Source: Nymphaea colorata
Taxonomy: Eukaryota; Streptophyta; Magnoliopsida; Nymphaeales; Nymphaeaceae
Assembly: GCF_008831285.2 (NCBI RefSeq)
Contig: NC_045138.2
Span: forward strand, 11,172,571-11,236,570
Direction of reading: 5' to 3'
Length of the DNA: 64,000 bases
Part shown: positions 36,101 through 48,543 of the stretch, piece by piece
Position numbering within the stretch: the stretch's first letter is position 1
Layout: each line of letters opens with the position of its first letter
Position numbers and translations under genes: made by a program
The notes under the pieces: model-generated
What the model was told of the DNA's origin: nothing
The model's database searches: none
The model's input: only the letters and a program-made list of their open reading frames with translations

Positions 36101-37300
36101 AGGACATTCTTTAATGGAATGGAAGAAGAACCCATGGATATTTGTGCATTTCCAATGTGCGATATTGTGTGATGGGAACCATCTCCCGTGACTACTGAGC
36201 CTTGATCTAAATAAGGGGAAACACTAGAGAGATTACCTGTGTCACCAGTAACGTGGGCTGCTGCTCCGGAGTCCACATACCACTCTCCTTGCTCATTTTG
36301 CTTCAAGTTAAGTTTGGATAAGACTGTCATTAGAAGTTGTTGCACGTCTGCTGAAACCTTTGAAGTTGGATTTGATCTAGATGAGGATAGAGCTGACCCC
36401 ACTGCTGTCCTGTTCTCGCGCCTGACCTGACTATTCTTGTTCTGAGGATTGTGCCAACATTCTGATTTTACATGCCCCTTCTTGTTGCAATAGAAGCATG
36501 TCGGAATTCTTCTAGATGTGGCAGAGGTAGTATTCATGTTTGGCGGTGTTGGGAGAATCCCTCTTCCCATGCCTGCCTGAGGAGTCCAAGAACGAGTGCG
36601 ATTTCCTTGCAGTGCGTGAGTTCCTGTGATCAGTACATTGTGGCTGTTGGAAGGAATCATATTATGTCGTTGAACTCGACTAGCTTCATGTTGAAAAAGC
36701 TTAGCCTTTAGATCTTCAAAAGATGGGAGAACAGGTAAGACTTCCAAGGCTGTGCAAAAAATATCAAATTCTGTTCCCAATCCACCTAAGGCTTGTTGGA
36801 CTTTGTCCTTGTCGCTGACGGGATGTCCAATTGCAGCAAGCTGATCACTAACACTCTTGATTTCATTCAAATACTCCAAAACTGTATGTGTCCCACGCTT
36901 GATATGCTGAAATTGCCTTCTTAATTGTAGAAAACGTGCTTCCGAGACTTGAGAATATGTTGTGGCAAGGGTAGACCACAACTCTAGGGCAGTTAAATCA
37001 TCATCAATACCTCCCAATACCTCTTCAGGTAGAAGTGATATAAGCAACAAGAGACTGGTCGTGAGCCAGCCAAACTTCATATTCGGGATTGCTCTCAGGA
37101 AGAGTTTCATATTCAAAACTGATTTCACTTCCAACCGATGACCCAACACCTTTATCTCCTACGACTGTCTTCTTTACTTCACGGTTAACATACTTTGGAG
37201 GTGCTGGAGTAGTCCCATCGATGTGCCCATACAGTCTATGGCTCTTAATAAATAGGACAATTTGACGTTTCCAAGTCAAATAATTACTATGGTTCAGTTT
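33170..37300 (-). pseudogene. Broken copia gag-pol polyprotein
   Basis: Reading on the minus strand, the order is the copia order. A gag N-terminus (to about 37025) is followed by a frameshift; then gag with a CCHC zinc knuckle CFYCNKKGHVKSEC (about 36456-36497) and the protease site YVDSGAAAHVTG (about 36250). Another frameshift occurs near 35970, then integrase with IWHGRLAH and TPQQNGIVERKHRH (about 35335-35385). A third frameshift lies near 34930, then reverse transcriptase with YVDDI (about 34023-34037). RNase H lacks a short segment before RSSTEAEYR (about 33470) and meets an in-frame TGA at 33407-33409. It cannot make a full polyprotein; mobilisation would need other copies. Confidence 0.92.
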
Positions 37301-37589
37301 TTGAGAGATGAGTTGTGAGAGAAAACTAGAGATAGAAGAGAGGGAGCTGGCTGGTCCATGATTGAAAGAGAGGATTAGAGCAGATGGTTTGGGCAGAAAT
37401 TTTAAAGGTCACGACAGAAATTAGGGCAAACCGTGTGATTTAGGGCAAAAAACAGAATTTAGGGCAAATCGTGGGATTAAGGGCAGAAACAGAGTTTGGG
37501 GATAACCACGGCAGAAAATAAGATTTAGGGCAGAATACTCCAAGCTGAAATCACTCACCGGAGGACGATGTAACCTGGTTCTGATACCA

Positions 37590-37871
37590 TGTGAGAATCT
37601 TCAAAAGTTCGTGTCTCTCCGGGTGAAAACAAGAATGATTGAGAAGAGAGGATAGATAAGAAGTTGATGGACGCAAAGGTGCAGCCGGCGCTTAGTGGCC
37701 CTGCAATCCTTAAACACTATTATAACATTAACCTAATCTGAATACAACAGATTGTACACAAAAGTGTAAAAAATTACAAGTGTGCCACCGCCTAGTACAT
37801 TTGGGCGTGTGGATTATAAAAGAATTGGATCGGGTCTGGACAGACCCGATCCCATGCACACAAACTTAACA
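37590..37871 (-). repeat. 5' LTR of the minus-strand copia element
   Basis: 282 bp, 6 substitutions from the other LTR and no gaps. The primer-binding site adjoins at 37589. It should contain the element's promoter. Confidence 0.95.
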
Positions 37872-40800
37872 ATAATTATTTGATGTATGCACAAGCTTTT
37901 CCAGTCGGTGCAAATGCTCATATTTTCATTATTCTCATTTTCCAATCTGTCTTTGCTTAAGAATGATGCTTTAGTTTTCATTTTGTTTCATGGTGTTTGC
38001 TTCGATCTAAAAAGAAATGCTTTCATGTCTTCAAACTGTTTCTCAATTTCCTTTATTTGGTTGATAATTTTCTAAGGAATCGTGAAGTGTGTTTTTTGAT
38101 GTAAGTAACATGGGATCAGCCTGGTAATTGTATCATGTGATTTGTTCCTACTAGGTTGGATGAATAATCATGGCTGCTAACCTGCCTTATCAAGCCTCAT
38201 CCGGATGACATATTAATGGCCCCTGCAAAGTAAGCAAATCATTGGTTCAAGGTAGTCCCAGGATTGATGTGCTGACCATTCTCATGTTATAACTATTGCA
38301 CAACAGTTTTGTGTTTCATCAAAAGTTGAGAAAGTATGGAGGTTGTGATTTATCAATCATGGATTCTTTAAAAAACTTATTTGTTACAGGGTACATTGCA
38401 AATATCCAACGACTAGAATATTCCGCTATTTCTGTAAAATTTAAATTGTCGTTTCAAACTATGAACTTTGTGTGATCATACATACAATGCTGTCTGAATC
38501 TTTTATGCAGCAAGCTGTTTCTGCTGTCAACAGAAAAGAGTCATTTTCCAAGCCCGTCACATTGTTGTGAAGGAAAACCTGCATAGTAGCTCATTTGCAG
38601 AGGGAGCCATCAAGTTGTTATGTCTTAATCAGAAGAAGGAGTTGAGGGGAAAGCTAATGTCCTTCCATGCACGTTTAAGGTTTATGGGCTGTCTTCCTCG
38701 TAATTAGCTGGAGTCTAGGGTTTATGATGTTCATACACTAAAGGAATTACTGTGGGGCCAAACATAATTGGTGTTGCAGGCTTTCTATATCTGGCATCTG
38801 TAACATGATCATGTCTGTGTTTCAGTTTCTGGTGGTCTTATTTGTCGAATATGACATAACTTGTTGGTGCTAGCCTTGTTTTGATGCTGTCCTACACGAG
38901 CTGTTATGAAAACCTATTATACTATTCAAAATTTGAAAAGGATGTGCTAGGCCCACACTTGATCATGATTAGCTCTCTGTGGATATGCACGAACATGGAT
39001 CCACATTGGTGCTCTGAATTTCTTATTGGGGTCCAGCTGTTTCATCATGAAGATTATGTAAGCTACGGTTTGGACATCTGACCTACTCTTTGCTGCCTAT
39101 TTAAGTTTGTTTCCAGTGGACGAGTTTGATTCTTCACCTGATTAATTTCGTACATAATGTTTGATTTTTGTATTAGTGTCATACATCTGATTCTAAATTC
39201 AAGTGTCATATTTGTGGAACCGTCGGTTATGCAATTCCTTCTTATTTCGAGCGTGGATCTGATTATGCCAATGTGCTTATATTGGAAACTAGATTTGCTG
39301 GTTCACCTTAACTTATACCAATTGTCTAAGCCTAATCCATTAATGTTTCTCTAATTGACTGTTGAAGGTAAACCAAGTAATGATTCTACATCTTTCTGAA
39401 TAGGTGGCCTATGGTGTCCCAGGTAACACATTTCATGTTCAAATGCTGTGCATGCAAATAATTATGTTTTGGCGCAAAACATTGTAAGCCTTGTGGTCTA
39501 CAGAACTTAGAAATCTTTAAGTAGATTCGCCAACCCTAGGTTCACAATATTACTGTTTGAAGTGGATGTTTGGTCTGAAATGCGACTGAGGTTTGGACGT
39601 AAGGAACTGATGGTGTTAACCATTTTCGATTGGTCACATTCAGAAATCCAAAACAGCAATTTGACTTGAATCAGGTTGAGGTTCTTTGCACCAGATCTAT
39701 GGATGCTCATTTTGGGGATCTTCAGAACTCTGTGTAAATAATCCAATTTGAGACTTCATGCTCTCTCCCTTTAAATGCGAAGCTGACTATTTCCAGTAAA
39801 CAACTTACTAGTTGGCTGTACCAGCGTCTGGATTCGGCTCAAGTCCAATCAATATATCTCCCAAGATTATGGCCTTCTTGATGCCATATCAGGATTAACA
39901 GTTCGAAGGAGATTCTGATTCAATAAATTAACATGTTGGAAATCTCTTCCTGGCGAAAAAATGACGCAAGAAACAATTCTTTTGGATATCATTATAGTTA
40001 TATGGAAATTACGGCTGGTAAACAAGCTGAATCGTAGGGTCCTTAACCTTGCCTTACTTTGATGATGGTCGAAACGACCTAGGGAAAACAAAAATCTTTT
40101 ACAAGGTCAAGCCCAGAAGGGCTCTCCGTACCTGACTAGGTGGGTGATGTTAAAGCCTACAAATATTGGGGCACTGAACTCAATGTTTAAGATGCATTTT
40201 TTTTGTTATGTCCCTAAATCAATGAGGAAATTTCCCGTGGACCATCGTGGACTAACCATAGCTTCTATGCTGATAAGGGTCAACTAAAATATGCTATTTA
40301 TAAATGGTCCCTTCGTTGATTCCATGATCTTCTGTACATCAAAAAAAAAATTGGAGATTTCAATTGCAAGTGCTTAATTAACTCAGTAGACAAGAAGCGT
40401 ATTTCGAAGTTACTATTGTTGAGATGAAACTAACTTTGCGATTGTTGGGTTGCTAGTCAAGCCATCAATAACCAAATTCAACCGACCTCATAACTGATCT
40501 TGGCCACGTGCATTGTGAATCACATAACTTTCACAAATTTCCTTAAATTTATCCAGCATGTTTTCGCGCAGTCTCACCTTCTAGCCATGCCCAGTAACGT
40601 AGATCATATGATTTTCCTAAATATGCTGACAACCGTGGGAGGCTTGTACGTTCTTTGCGGACAACTCTCAAGAAAATGCACTAAATTTCTTTTGTGATGA
40701 TGAAAGGCAGCCTAAACTTTAATAAAAAAAAAAACAAAGTGATCTGTCCATTTGTCTTGGGTTATCTTCAATCCAAATTAAATTAGCTAGGAAAAAAGAG

Positions 40801-42930
40801 TCATATACTTTGAATTCATTTGTGCGATATTGGATTAGTAACTAGTTTTTCAGTCTTCCCATGAGCTAGATGAGGCCCGAAGGTCTCCTCATTCCCCTTA
40901 CCTTGGGATCTTGTGGTAGCATCAGCAAGGGTAATTTTGTACCCTTCAACTTACACACTGCACTCTGCCACCCATAGGACCATATTGGGCACAAGGATTG
41001 AACTAAAATTCTGCTTTCTAACAGGTCCCTACCCCAACTAGCTACTCTATGCCCCTTGAGGCACCTAGTTCTCGAGTTTACTATTTTCCTTCGACCTTTT
41101 TTTTATACACAACTCTGCTGCCCTTGTATTGGTATTTTCTAAACTTTGCCAATGCTAAATAAGTGTTTCTTTAACAATCTCATGTCACCGATGTTTTTGG
41201 TGAATATCCCTTTTTTTTTTTTCGTTTAGCAGTTAAGTAGGTTTATTTCCATAAGGACCATGTTTTACAAAATGATACCTTTGCTGTGGACTACATTTTA
41301 AAGTACTCCCCGCCTTATGTTATCTTGCAAATTTGTGCCTACAGTTATTTTCTTAATTCATTGTACTATATCCATAAATTTATGGACCTAAGAAACAGCT
41401 CCCACTCCAAAAAATATGACGTGGTAAATAGCTAATGAATGTATAGGTCGGCTTTTTTATTGTTTCCAAGTAAAATACTCCCCCTCCCCCCTTGGGGATC
41501 TCAAACCCTATATCGTGTAGGGTTAAACTGTAGCTTCTTTGAAGCATATGTTTGTCATACAGCTTTCTTGTATTACTTTTGGTGTGCTTCGATGCACATC
41601 AAGTCTTTCGCAGTATTTATGAACTTTATGACTCTCTTAATGAGATTTGAGTTGTTTTGGTATGGGTTTTATCGATCTGCAAATTTACAAAAATGTGACC
41701 CTCCTTCCTTGGAGGTACTTGGGAGTTTCCTTCTCGTAGGAGTTTTCAAAACCAAGTGTTACAAATGTTATAGAGCCAGATGCAATGGTGGTCTAACAAT
41801 GTATCTTTTTCGGGCGACTTAGTTTTAGTTGCTACAGTTCAGATAGTCTTCCCAGCTATTAGATGTGGAGATCCTTACTTTGGCAGGTCACAGCAAGGAA
41901 GATGGAAGCAATCATGGAGAATCCTTGTAGTTTTGACCCTCTAGACAACATTACTCACTTGATAGGAAACAGGCATGTTTACAAAAAGGAAGAAGCATGG
42001 GTCTCATTGTTCGAGAGAATTCAATGTTCCTTTTTTGGCAAAACGACACTGGAAGGTGGTGGGGAGATTCTAGTCACGACAGGTTCGGTTGATAAACCAA
42101 AAAATTGAGCAATCATGTAAAAATTCTTGCGTTTCCATCATCCAAATAACGTACTTCCACTTGATAAGTTGGAAACAAGCATGTTTAGCAAAAGTAGGAG
42201 CTTTCCGGATGAGTGGGAAACTAATCCCACCTTGCGAATGAGAGCCGAAGCTCGTTTTTTCTCCTTGCCTGCATGGTCCAGGACTCTATCAGTAAGCGGG
42301 GGGCCGATGTGCTTTAACTCACATGTAGTGTTTCTATCCCTTTACAGCACAAGGGCATAGCACCCATTGGAGATGAATTGGAGAATCACCATCTACACGC
42401 CCCGCCCATTTGCACGAGGAAGCTTTAAGTCTAATAGTTTGAGAGAGATAAATGTTAGTTTTCGGGTGAAATAGGCTTACACGGTGATTTCAAGGCAGAA
42501 GTCACCTAGGGTTCAATTGATGAAGTGAAAAGCTATGCAATCGATCCTTATAATAAGTGGAATTGAAGAACACCAGTCCACACCTCAAGAAAGTATGTCG
42601 TAGGTACTACGTATGGTCTTCTTAGACGATTGCAAATAGTAGCTCAAGGACAGGTCACAGAACTTTGGAGGGCAAGCAACACCCCTCTCATCTCCTTTTT
42701 CCCAAAAGCGATAGAACGGTAGCGAACTGGTGCAAGTACAGCAAAGGATGGCTTGAACAGGTTCTCTAAAATTCAACAAAATTCCTTAACTATAGGTTCG
42801 AGTAATCAGATCTCACGCATGAAGTCGAATATTTTTTTTCACAAGAAAAAAAAATAAAACAGCCAAAATCACTCTGCCAGCAAACCGACACATAAACTAG
42901 TTTGTTTGTATGCATGAACGAATCCATTAA
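37872..42930. other. Long intergenic region; no gene recognised
   Basis: Begins with the continuation of the spacer interrupted by the copia element. T-rich, transcript-like stretches occur to about 39.4 kb. Open frames of 127 codons (41439-41822) and 81 codons (41863-42108) on the plus strand have no recognisable domain. Phrases near 41958 and 42160 (ACTTGATA...GGAAACA(A/G)GCATGTTTA) resemble each other and suggest a local duplication. No element ends were found. Confidence 0.4.
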
Positions 42931-42933
42931 TCC

Positions 42934-42977
42934 TAAAGCACCGCAAGCAGACCATTAAAGCACCGCAAGCAGACCAT
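42934..42977. repeat. 22-bp tandem duplication
   Basis: TAAAGCACCGCAAGCAGACC... repeated once with no mismatch, at 42934 and 42956. Confidence 0.95.
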
Positions 42978-44097
42978 GTACCTACAAGAACAAGAGATAA
43001 AGTTTTAACTCTCTTCTCAACGCTGAGATGAAATACTCCTACTCCCCAAAAAAAAGATGGTTGTATTCTTCACTCCCATCATTGAAGATTTGGAGATTTT
43101 ATCGAGTTATTACTAAGACATAAAAGTCAAAATTATATTAGTCACAAACTAAACGTTTGGTATCATGCCGTACTCGTAACCTGGCGAATGCGCCACAGTG
43201 TTTGCCAACACCACCCTGAAAGACGTCTTAGAACATTCCACTATTGGCTCATAATATCCTCAGATTACCGAAGGCTACATAACACGTAAAATTCACAGAT
43301 ACTCCCACACGACCCTGAAGTTAAAGGAAAATACGCCAACATAGCACACACCGAACTCCAACAACCCAAACAAGATATTTTAGCTCAGGCTGACAAAAAG
43401 ACTCGAATTAAATCCTCACACAAAGCCATAGTGACCCCAAGCAAGCACAAGAAGCTTTGAGCAATTTGCACACGGTACACAGCTGTTGAAAAAGTCATCA
43501 GAAAGCAGACGCCTACGGGTATCATCTCTTCCAATTTGCATGCATTGGTTCTCATGTCCAAACCCCTAAGCATATAGGCAGAAACCTTGAGAGCAAAACA
43601 TATTAAGGAATGGCAGGAGTTATAGAACCCAAAGCCTACTCGGCCAAGCTCAAAAGCATCGCTTTAAAGTCATCATATCCTCTATAATAAAAAAACTATT
43701 GGTTATAGAATCAAACACTTGAAAGTCTTAAATATTTGTCCCAATCCAACCTGACCCAATTGGATGTGTGGTGGCATTCAAACCCAAGTTGCATCTAACA
43801 CAAAATGGACTAATAATTGCTAAGATCTTGGATGACCCCGCCTAAACAATCAAACAAGATTATTTATCAAGACAAAACCCAGAATCAAAAGCAAACTCAA
43901 CAAGGCGAAATGCAAAAGTGGCATTTCCTTGAAAGCAAACATTCACATTCACTTCCTCCTAAAGCATACATCCACTTAAACACTACGGTCTTTGCAAAGA
44001 CTAAAAATGAAAAGAAATGGGGCCACAAAGAGTAGTAGAATGTCCATGCCGTGGCCCACTTACCAACCAGTTTTGCATAGCACAAACAAAACCATAC
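42978..44097. other. Downstream region of the NF-YA gene
   Basis: No coding sequence recognised. The right-hand part is probably the distal 3' UTR of the minus-strand NF-YA gene; several AATAAA-like words are present on that strand but none can be assigned. Confidence 0.4.
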
Positions 44098-44118
44098 AAG
44101 CCAAGAATGAATTGCCTT
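44098..44118 (-). promoter_or_regulatory. miR169 target site in the NF-YA 3' UTR
   Basis: On the minus strand this 21-mer reads AAGGCAATTCATTC followed by TTGGCTT, the form of miR169 site known from plant NF-YA 3' UTRs. Against the general miR169 sequence (AGCCAAGGATGA...TTGCC) it pairs throughout except for one G:U, one internal mismatch and the ends. It lies 75 nt after the stop codon, the usual place. It predicts transcript cleavage by miR169, part of the drought and nitrogen response in other plants. Confidence 0.88.
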
Positions 44119-44193
44119 TTGAAACACCAGACAACCAACGTCACAAGATAGTTGCCTTTTGTTCCTAATCCCACCCAGAACCATGTGCCAAGG

Positions 44194-47100
44194 TCACTGG
44201 ATTGCAAGAACCTGTTGGCGAGCCATGTTCGAAAGGATTCCACCCCTCTGCACTGAGCAGTCTCCTTCATCAGCCCTCTCACCTGGAACTGAATGGAATG
44301 CTGAGTAGTGGAAACCCGTGTTCTTGTAACACCCATTGCAGTTGGAGTATGCATGCTGCTCACAAATGCCACGAACAGCTACTTGTTTGACTTCCTGCCC
44401 AGAAGAACAATTCAGATCTCCAGGTTTAGAAACCAAAAGCTCAGCACTTGATGAACCCAATGACTGCGGCAAAGTAGAAGATGCTAACGGCTCATCTTTG
44501 TTTTCAGGCTTAGAAGAAAGAGAACTTGTGTCTTGCTTCTTGGTATTAAGAAAACGACCACCACAGCCCCTCGCTCTTCTCAGTGCATGCCGATGACGTG
44601 ATTCATGAAGGTAGGGCTGCAATCAAGCAACAAAAGGGGCAAGAGGTTTCACACGGCATGAAAAGACTCAAAATTCTTCAAAAATATAAACAAATGAAAC
44701 TGAAACTCAGAAGGAAACATATCATGCTCAAGTGTTTTTTCTTGTACAGTTGTACTAAATCATCCAGAAAGGCAGAAACAGTTATGAAAAATTTTAGATC
44801 AGCAGATGCAACCGCATAACCCGTCTTCTGTCTAAAGCATCCTACTTCAGAATTTCACAGTGCAGAAGGCTCGATCACAAACTCCCACCCAATTACAGGC
44901 TATCAGCAGAACATGTTCAAGAGAAACCCAGACTTGCACCTGACAGCCACACTCCATCACACCATGCCAATCCATTTGTTTTATGTTAAACAAACTTAAA
45001 GAATCATTTCTAAAAAAGAGCCAGGGGCAATTTGATGCACATTGAAAAAATTCCATGACGCACTTCTCTCCAGATTTTTACCCTTTTTCCTGTGCATCAA
45101 ATGCAGATAAATTTTTAATTGAATTCAGAGTTGATTCGGGAAAAGAAAAATATGGAAAAATGTCAGACGCTTCCAACAGCCACTAGTCATCAGCATTCAT
45201 TTAGAAATGTGGCACCTAATAATGATTTTCTCTTGATCCACAGTTGGCTACTAATTGGAATCGATTAGAAAGGATAACCCAGTACAAAGTAATCATTCAT
45301 TTGGCAAGCAAGATACATCAACTCAGAGGGTTTTAAGGACTTCCAGCCAGCTTTCCTGGTTTGAAATGAAAAGGCCTAATAGGTACTAGTATTGGAGACA
45401 ACCACAGAGAGCAATAAAACAGTACTTCATAGTGATGTCTATAGTATGACGACAATAAAAATGATAAGAGATAGAAAGATGCTCAACGATGTGTGTAGGA
45501 TTTCGATCACTTGAAAGTTGGAACTTGGGCAAATAAAATGAAGAAATTACTCGATGCTAATGGTTCTCATGATTCAAGCATAAGTTTCGCAAGTCGAATA
45601 GGCTTTGAAAATACATAATCAGGAGCTAACAGAATATATAACATAACAACCCCAATATCAGAAACTGTTGCAGTAGCTTGTTGCTGAATCAAGAAGACGG
45701 AAATATTAAAGGCTTAGAAATTGATTGAAAAGTGGAGCAGCCCATGAAAATTTACCTTTTTAAACATTACAAACATCATACATGTCTTATAGCCTATTGA
45801 AAAACATCAGTATCTACCGACGCAACGTATTAAAAGCCAAATCTACCTTTCGAACTTTGATCACTTTCTTGTCCAGTTCAGCCTTGGCACGTGATTGTCT
45901 TCGCCTAAGAATCCCATGATATTGCTTTGCATTGACATACACAGGCTCTTCAGCCATTTCCACTGGCAGCAGCATGCGATTCTGATGCAAACTCAGCAAC
46001 TGGGGATGAACCTGAAATGGCAGAGGACAAGACAGTGCAAAGCTATTAATCATGGTCATCCTAATAATCATGCACATACATGACAGGAGGAAATATATGC
46101 AAATGTTACAATCAAGAATCTTAATGAGAACACACAATACAATGTACAATTAATGCATATGTGAGTGCAAATGTGAAAATGATTAAATAAAATAAGAAGG
46201 CATCTAACAGATATGTGCAGGCAGACCCCAAAAAAGAACTACGCAAAAACCAGGGGGTAGACTGAGTAATTTCGTGAAGTAGCCTAAGAAAAACAAACTA
46301 AATAAGCGCAACTAAAGAGAGGCAAGAGGAATCTTGAGGTGTTGAAATTCCCCTAGCACAACCACCACAACTAACATTTCTGTTTGGACCACTTAGCTGC
46401 CTTGCCCTAGGCACCTAGGTAGCCACCTGCCCATCCAGGCCCATAGCTTACCACAGAATTTGGCTAGTAAGACTAGTAATTGTATATCCTAGAAATGAAG
46501 CAACCACCTAATACAATTTGGATTAAAACATCTAAAGATCTACTAAGAAGTTCAAAGGTCCATATTATTACAAATAAGTCAACATTAAGGAACAAATACT
46601 AACCAAAGCCTGATGTCCATAAGCTGCATATACCCCTCCATAATAAGGATCATGGTATGGATAAGCTGCCTGGAAAAAATGGAGTAAAAAAAAATGATAA
46701 ATTTAAAGGCTCTTAATAAATAACAGGCCTCTATCCCTTTCTATAGGGAGGAGCAATTTCCACAAAAAAAGAAGAAAGTAAAAGCTGCATTACTTGAGTG
46801 GCGATGACCTGGAAAACAATTTACTTCTTAGTAAACATACCACAGAATGACCAAGTTCCAGCTGAGTGTGTGGGGTGATGTATTCTGTTATCACTGGAGG
46901 AACTGGAGCAACGACATTCTGCAGGTGTTGCTCATGAGCAACGTTGCCATTGGAACCTGAAGGCAAATGTCGAGAGGTAAGCATATCAAAGTTGCAGGTG
47001 TAAGATGGCATGCATGCATGTACAAACACACACACAAAATATGAATATATTGAGTGTGGAGCACATGTAAAAGCTTGAAACATTTATCAGAAACAAACTC

Positions 47101-47289
47101 TGTAAGCCTGACAATATCTAAACAGTTAAAAAGTAGCTTGCACTTTTTCTATTCTGATATGTAGGTGGCCCCTTCAGAAGGCCTGCTGCATCCATCACAA
47201 GCATGGTAATTCAGATTAGTGATACTGGGTCCATCTCTGTGCCATCATGTAAACAAAACCAATTGTGATCTGGCTAATTTCAATTCCCC

Positions 47290-47336
<47 letters not shown>

Positions 47337-48475
47337 TTACAGTACATTTACACATTGTCACAAAAAACGTGTACGGGTATTATACGGTGAAGAAAAAAAC
47401 GGTATAATATGGCATAGTTGTATATCTCGGGAATAAAACGGAAAAAAGACGGCATATTTTTAAAAAATAAATAAATAATCTTGATAATTATATAAAAAGA
47501 AAGTAAATGAGAAATTAAACTACACAAGATAACACACCACACATGTACAAACTACAAACTACAAACATAATACAAACTACAAAATGGAGTCAAAGACTTC
47601 ACAAAGATGATGACAAGTAATTTATACTTTATAGCTATGCCTACATAGAATCTTCAGAACAAAGAACTAACATAATCCAATAAAGAAGCCAAACAACAGA
47701 ACTCAAGTCTCCAATTGTCACTTCGACTAATATTTCATCTAAGCATGCATATATAAAGAACTACAGTAAAATAACAAGAGTAAGACAATCGAAGGAAGTA
47801 GAATGCCCTCCTCTTCAGCCGAATGAGAACGAGAAGGACCGCCGGTGGAGTTGAGAGAAGCCCTCGCTTGCAGAAGCACCGCCACAGGGAGGCAACTGGT
47901 TGTAATGAGATTCCGGCTGGTGGAGATCGTCTCCCCAGTCGGGCAGTGGTCCAACACTGTCGCCCGACGACAGAGAGTCGGCCTGACCGCCTGAGTACTG
48001 GGGTGGTCGGTGGTTTTCAGTGGCGCCGCCTCCTTTCAGCCGAATGAGAAAGACAAACTGAGGAAGGAAGTCAAAGACTCGAGTCTTGAATGCCATCGAT
48101 TTGGTGCAAAAATTTTAACCTAGTGGTCCTAGCCCCTTTCCTATCTGAAAATACTTTTTGCCACTAAAAGGGGCGAACAAGTTTTAAAACAAACTTTTTA
48201 AACAATTTACACGCTGTGCCATTTTCGGTCGCACCTTAAAAGAAAATGGCGAGAAACACACGTTTTATACGCGTTTTTTAATTTTTTGTCGTTTTTTTGA
48301 ATAAAACGCGTCTTATTCTCGTTTTATTCGCTAGAGTCATTTGGCGTATAATATGCGTTTTTTTTTTAAAAACACCGTTTTTTACGATAGAACGTATAGG
48401 TTGGCCCGACCGATAGGCGATATGATACACCTTTTACAACATTGATGTAAACAAAAAGGTGTCAGTGTTCAGTCA

Positions 48476-48543
<68 letters not shown>

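Larger units (their letters stand above)
32834..37871 (-). mobile_element. Full-length Ty1/copia retrotransposon, minus orientation
   Basis: The 5,038-bp element has 282-bp LTRs at both ends and 5-bp target duplications ATAAT at 32829-32833 and 37872-37876. LTRs begin TGTTAA and end CTCACA on the element's strand. Next to the 5' LTR is the primer-binding site TGGTATCAGAACCAGG (about 37574-37589), the copia form of initiator-Met tRNA priming. A purine tract (GAGGGGGGC, about 33116-33124) precedes the 3' LTR. The two LTRs differ at 6 of 282 positions, all within the first 111 bp of plus-strand LTR sequence. Inserted about 1 kb after the P-class PPR gene. Confidence 0.96.
47247..48456. mobile_element. 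hAT-family insertion in the first NF-YA coding intron (left end uncertain)
   Basis: The right end reads CGTATAGGTTGGCCCGACCG then CACCTTTTACAACATTG, ending at 48444, nearly the same as the right ends at 53138 and 55726. It is followed by ATGTAAAC, and ATGTAAACAAAA also occurs at 47247-47258. That fits an 8-bp target duplication, but the sequence next to the left copy is not a recognisable terminus, so the left border is tentative. Inside is a GC-rich block at 47813-48100. No transposase is present. Confidence 0.6.

Noticed and set aside
41439-42108. Frames of 127 and 81 codons as parts of a host gene
   Set aside because: No recognisable domain and no convincing splice sites joining them.
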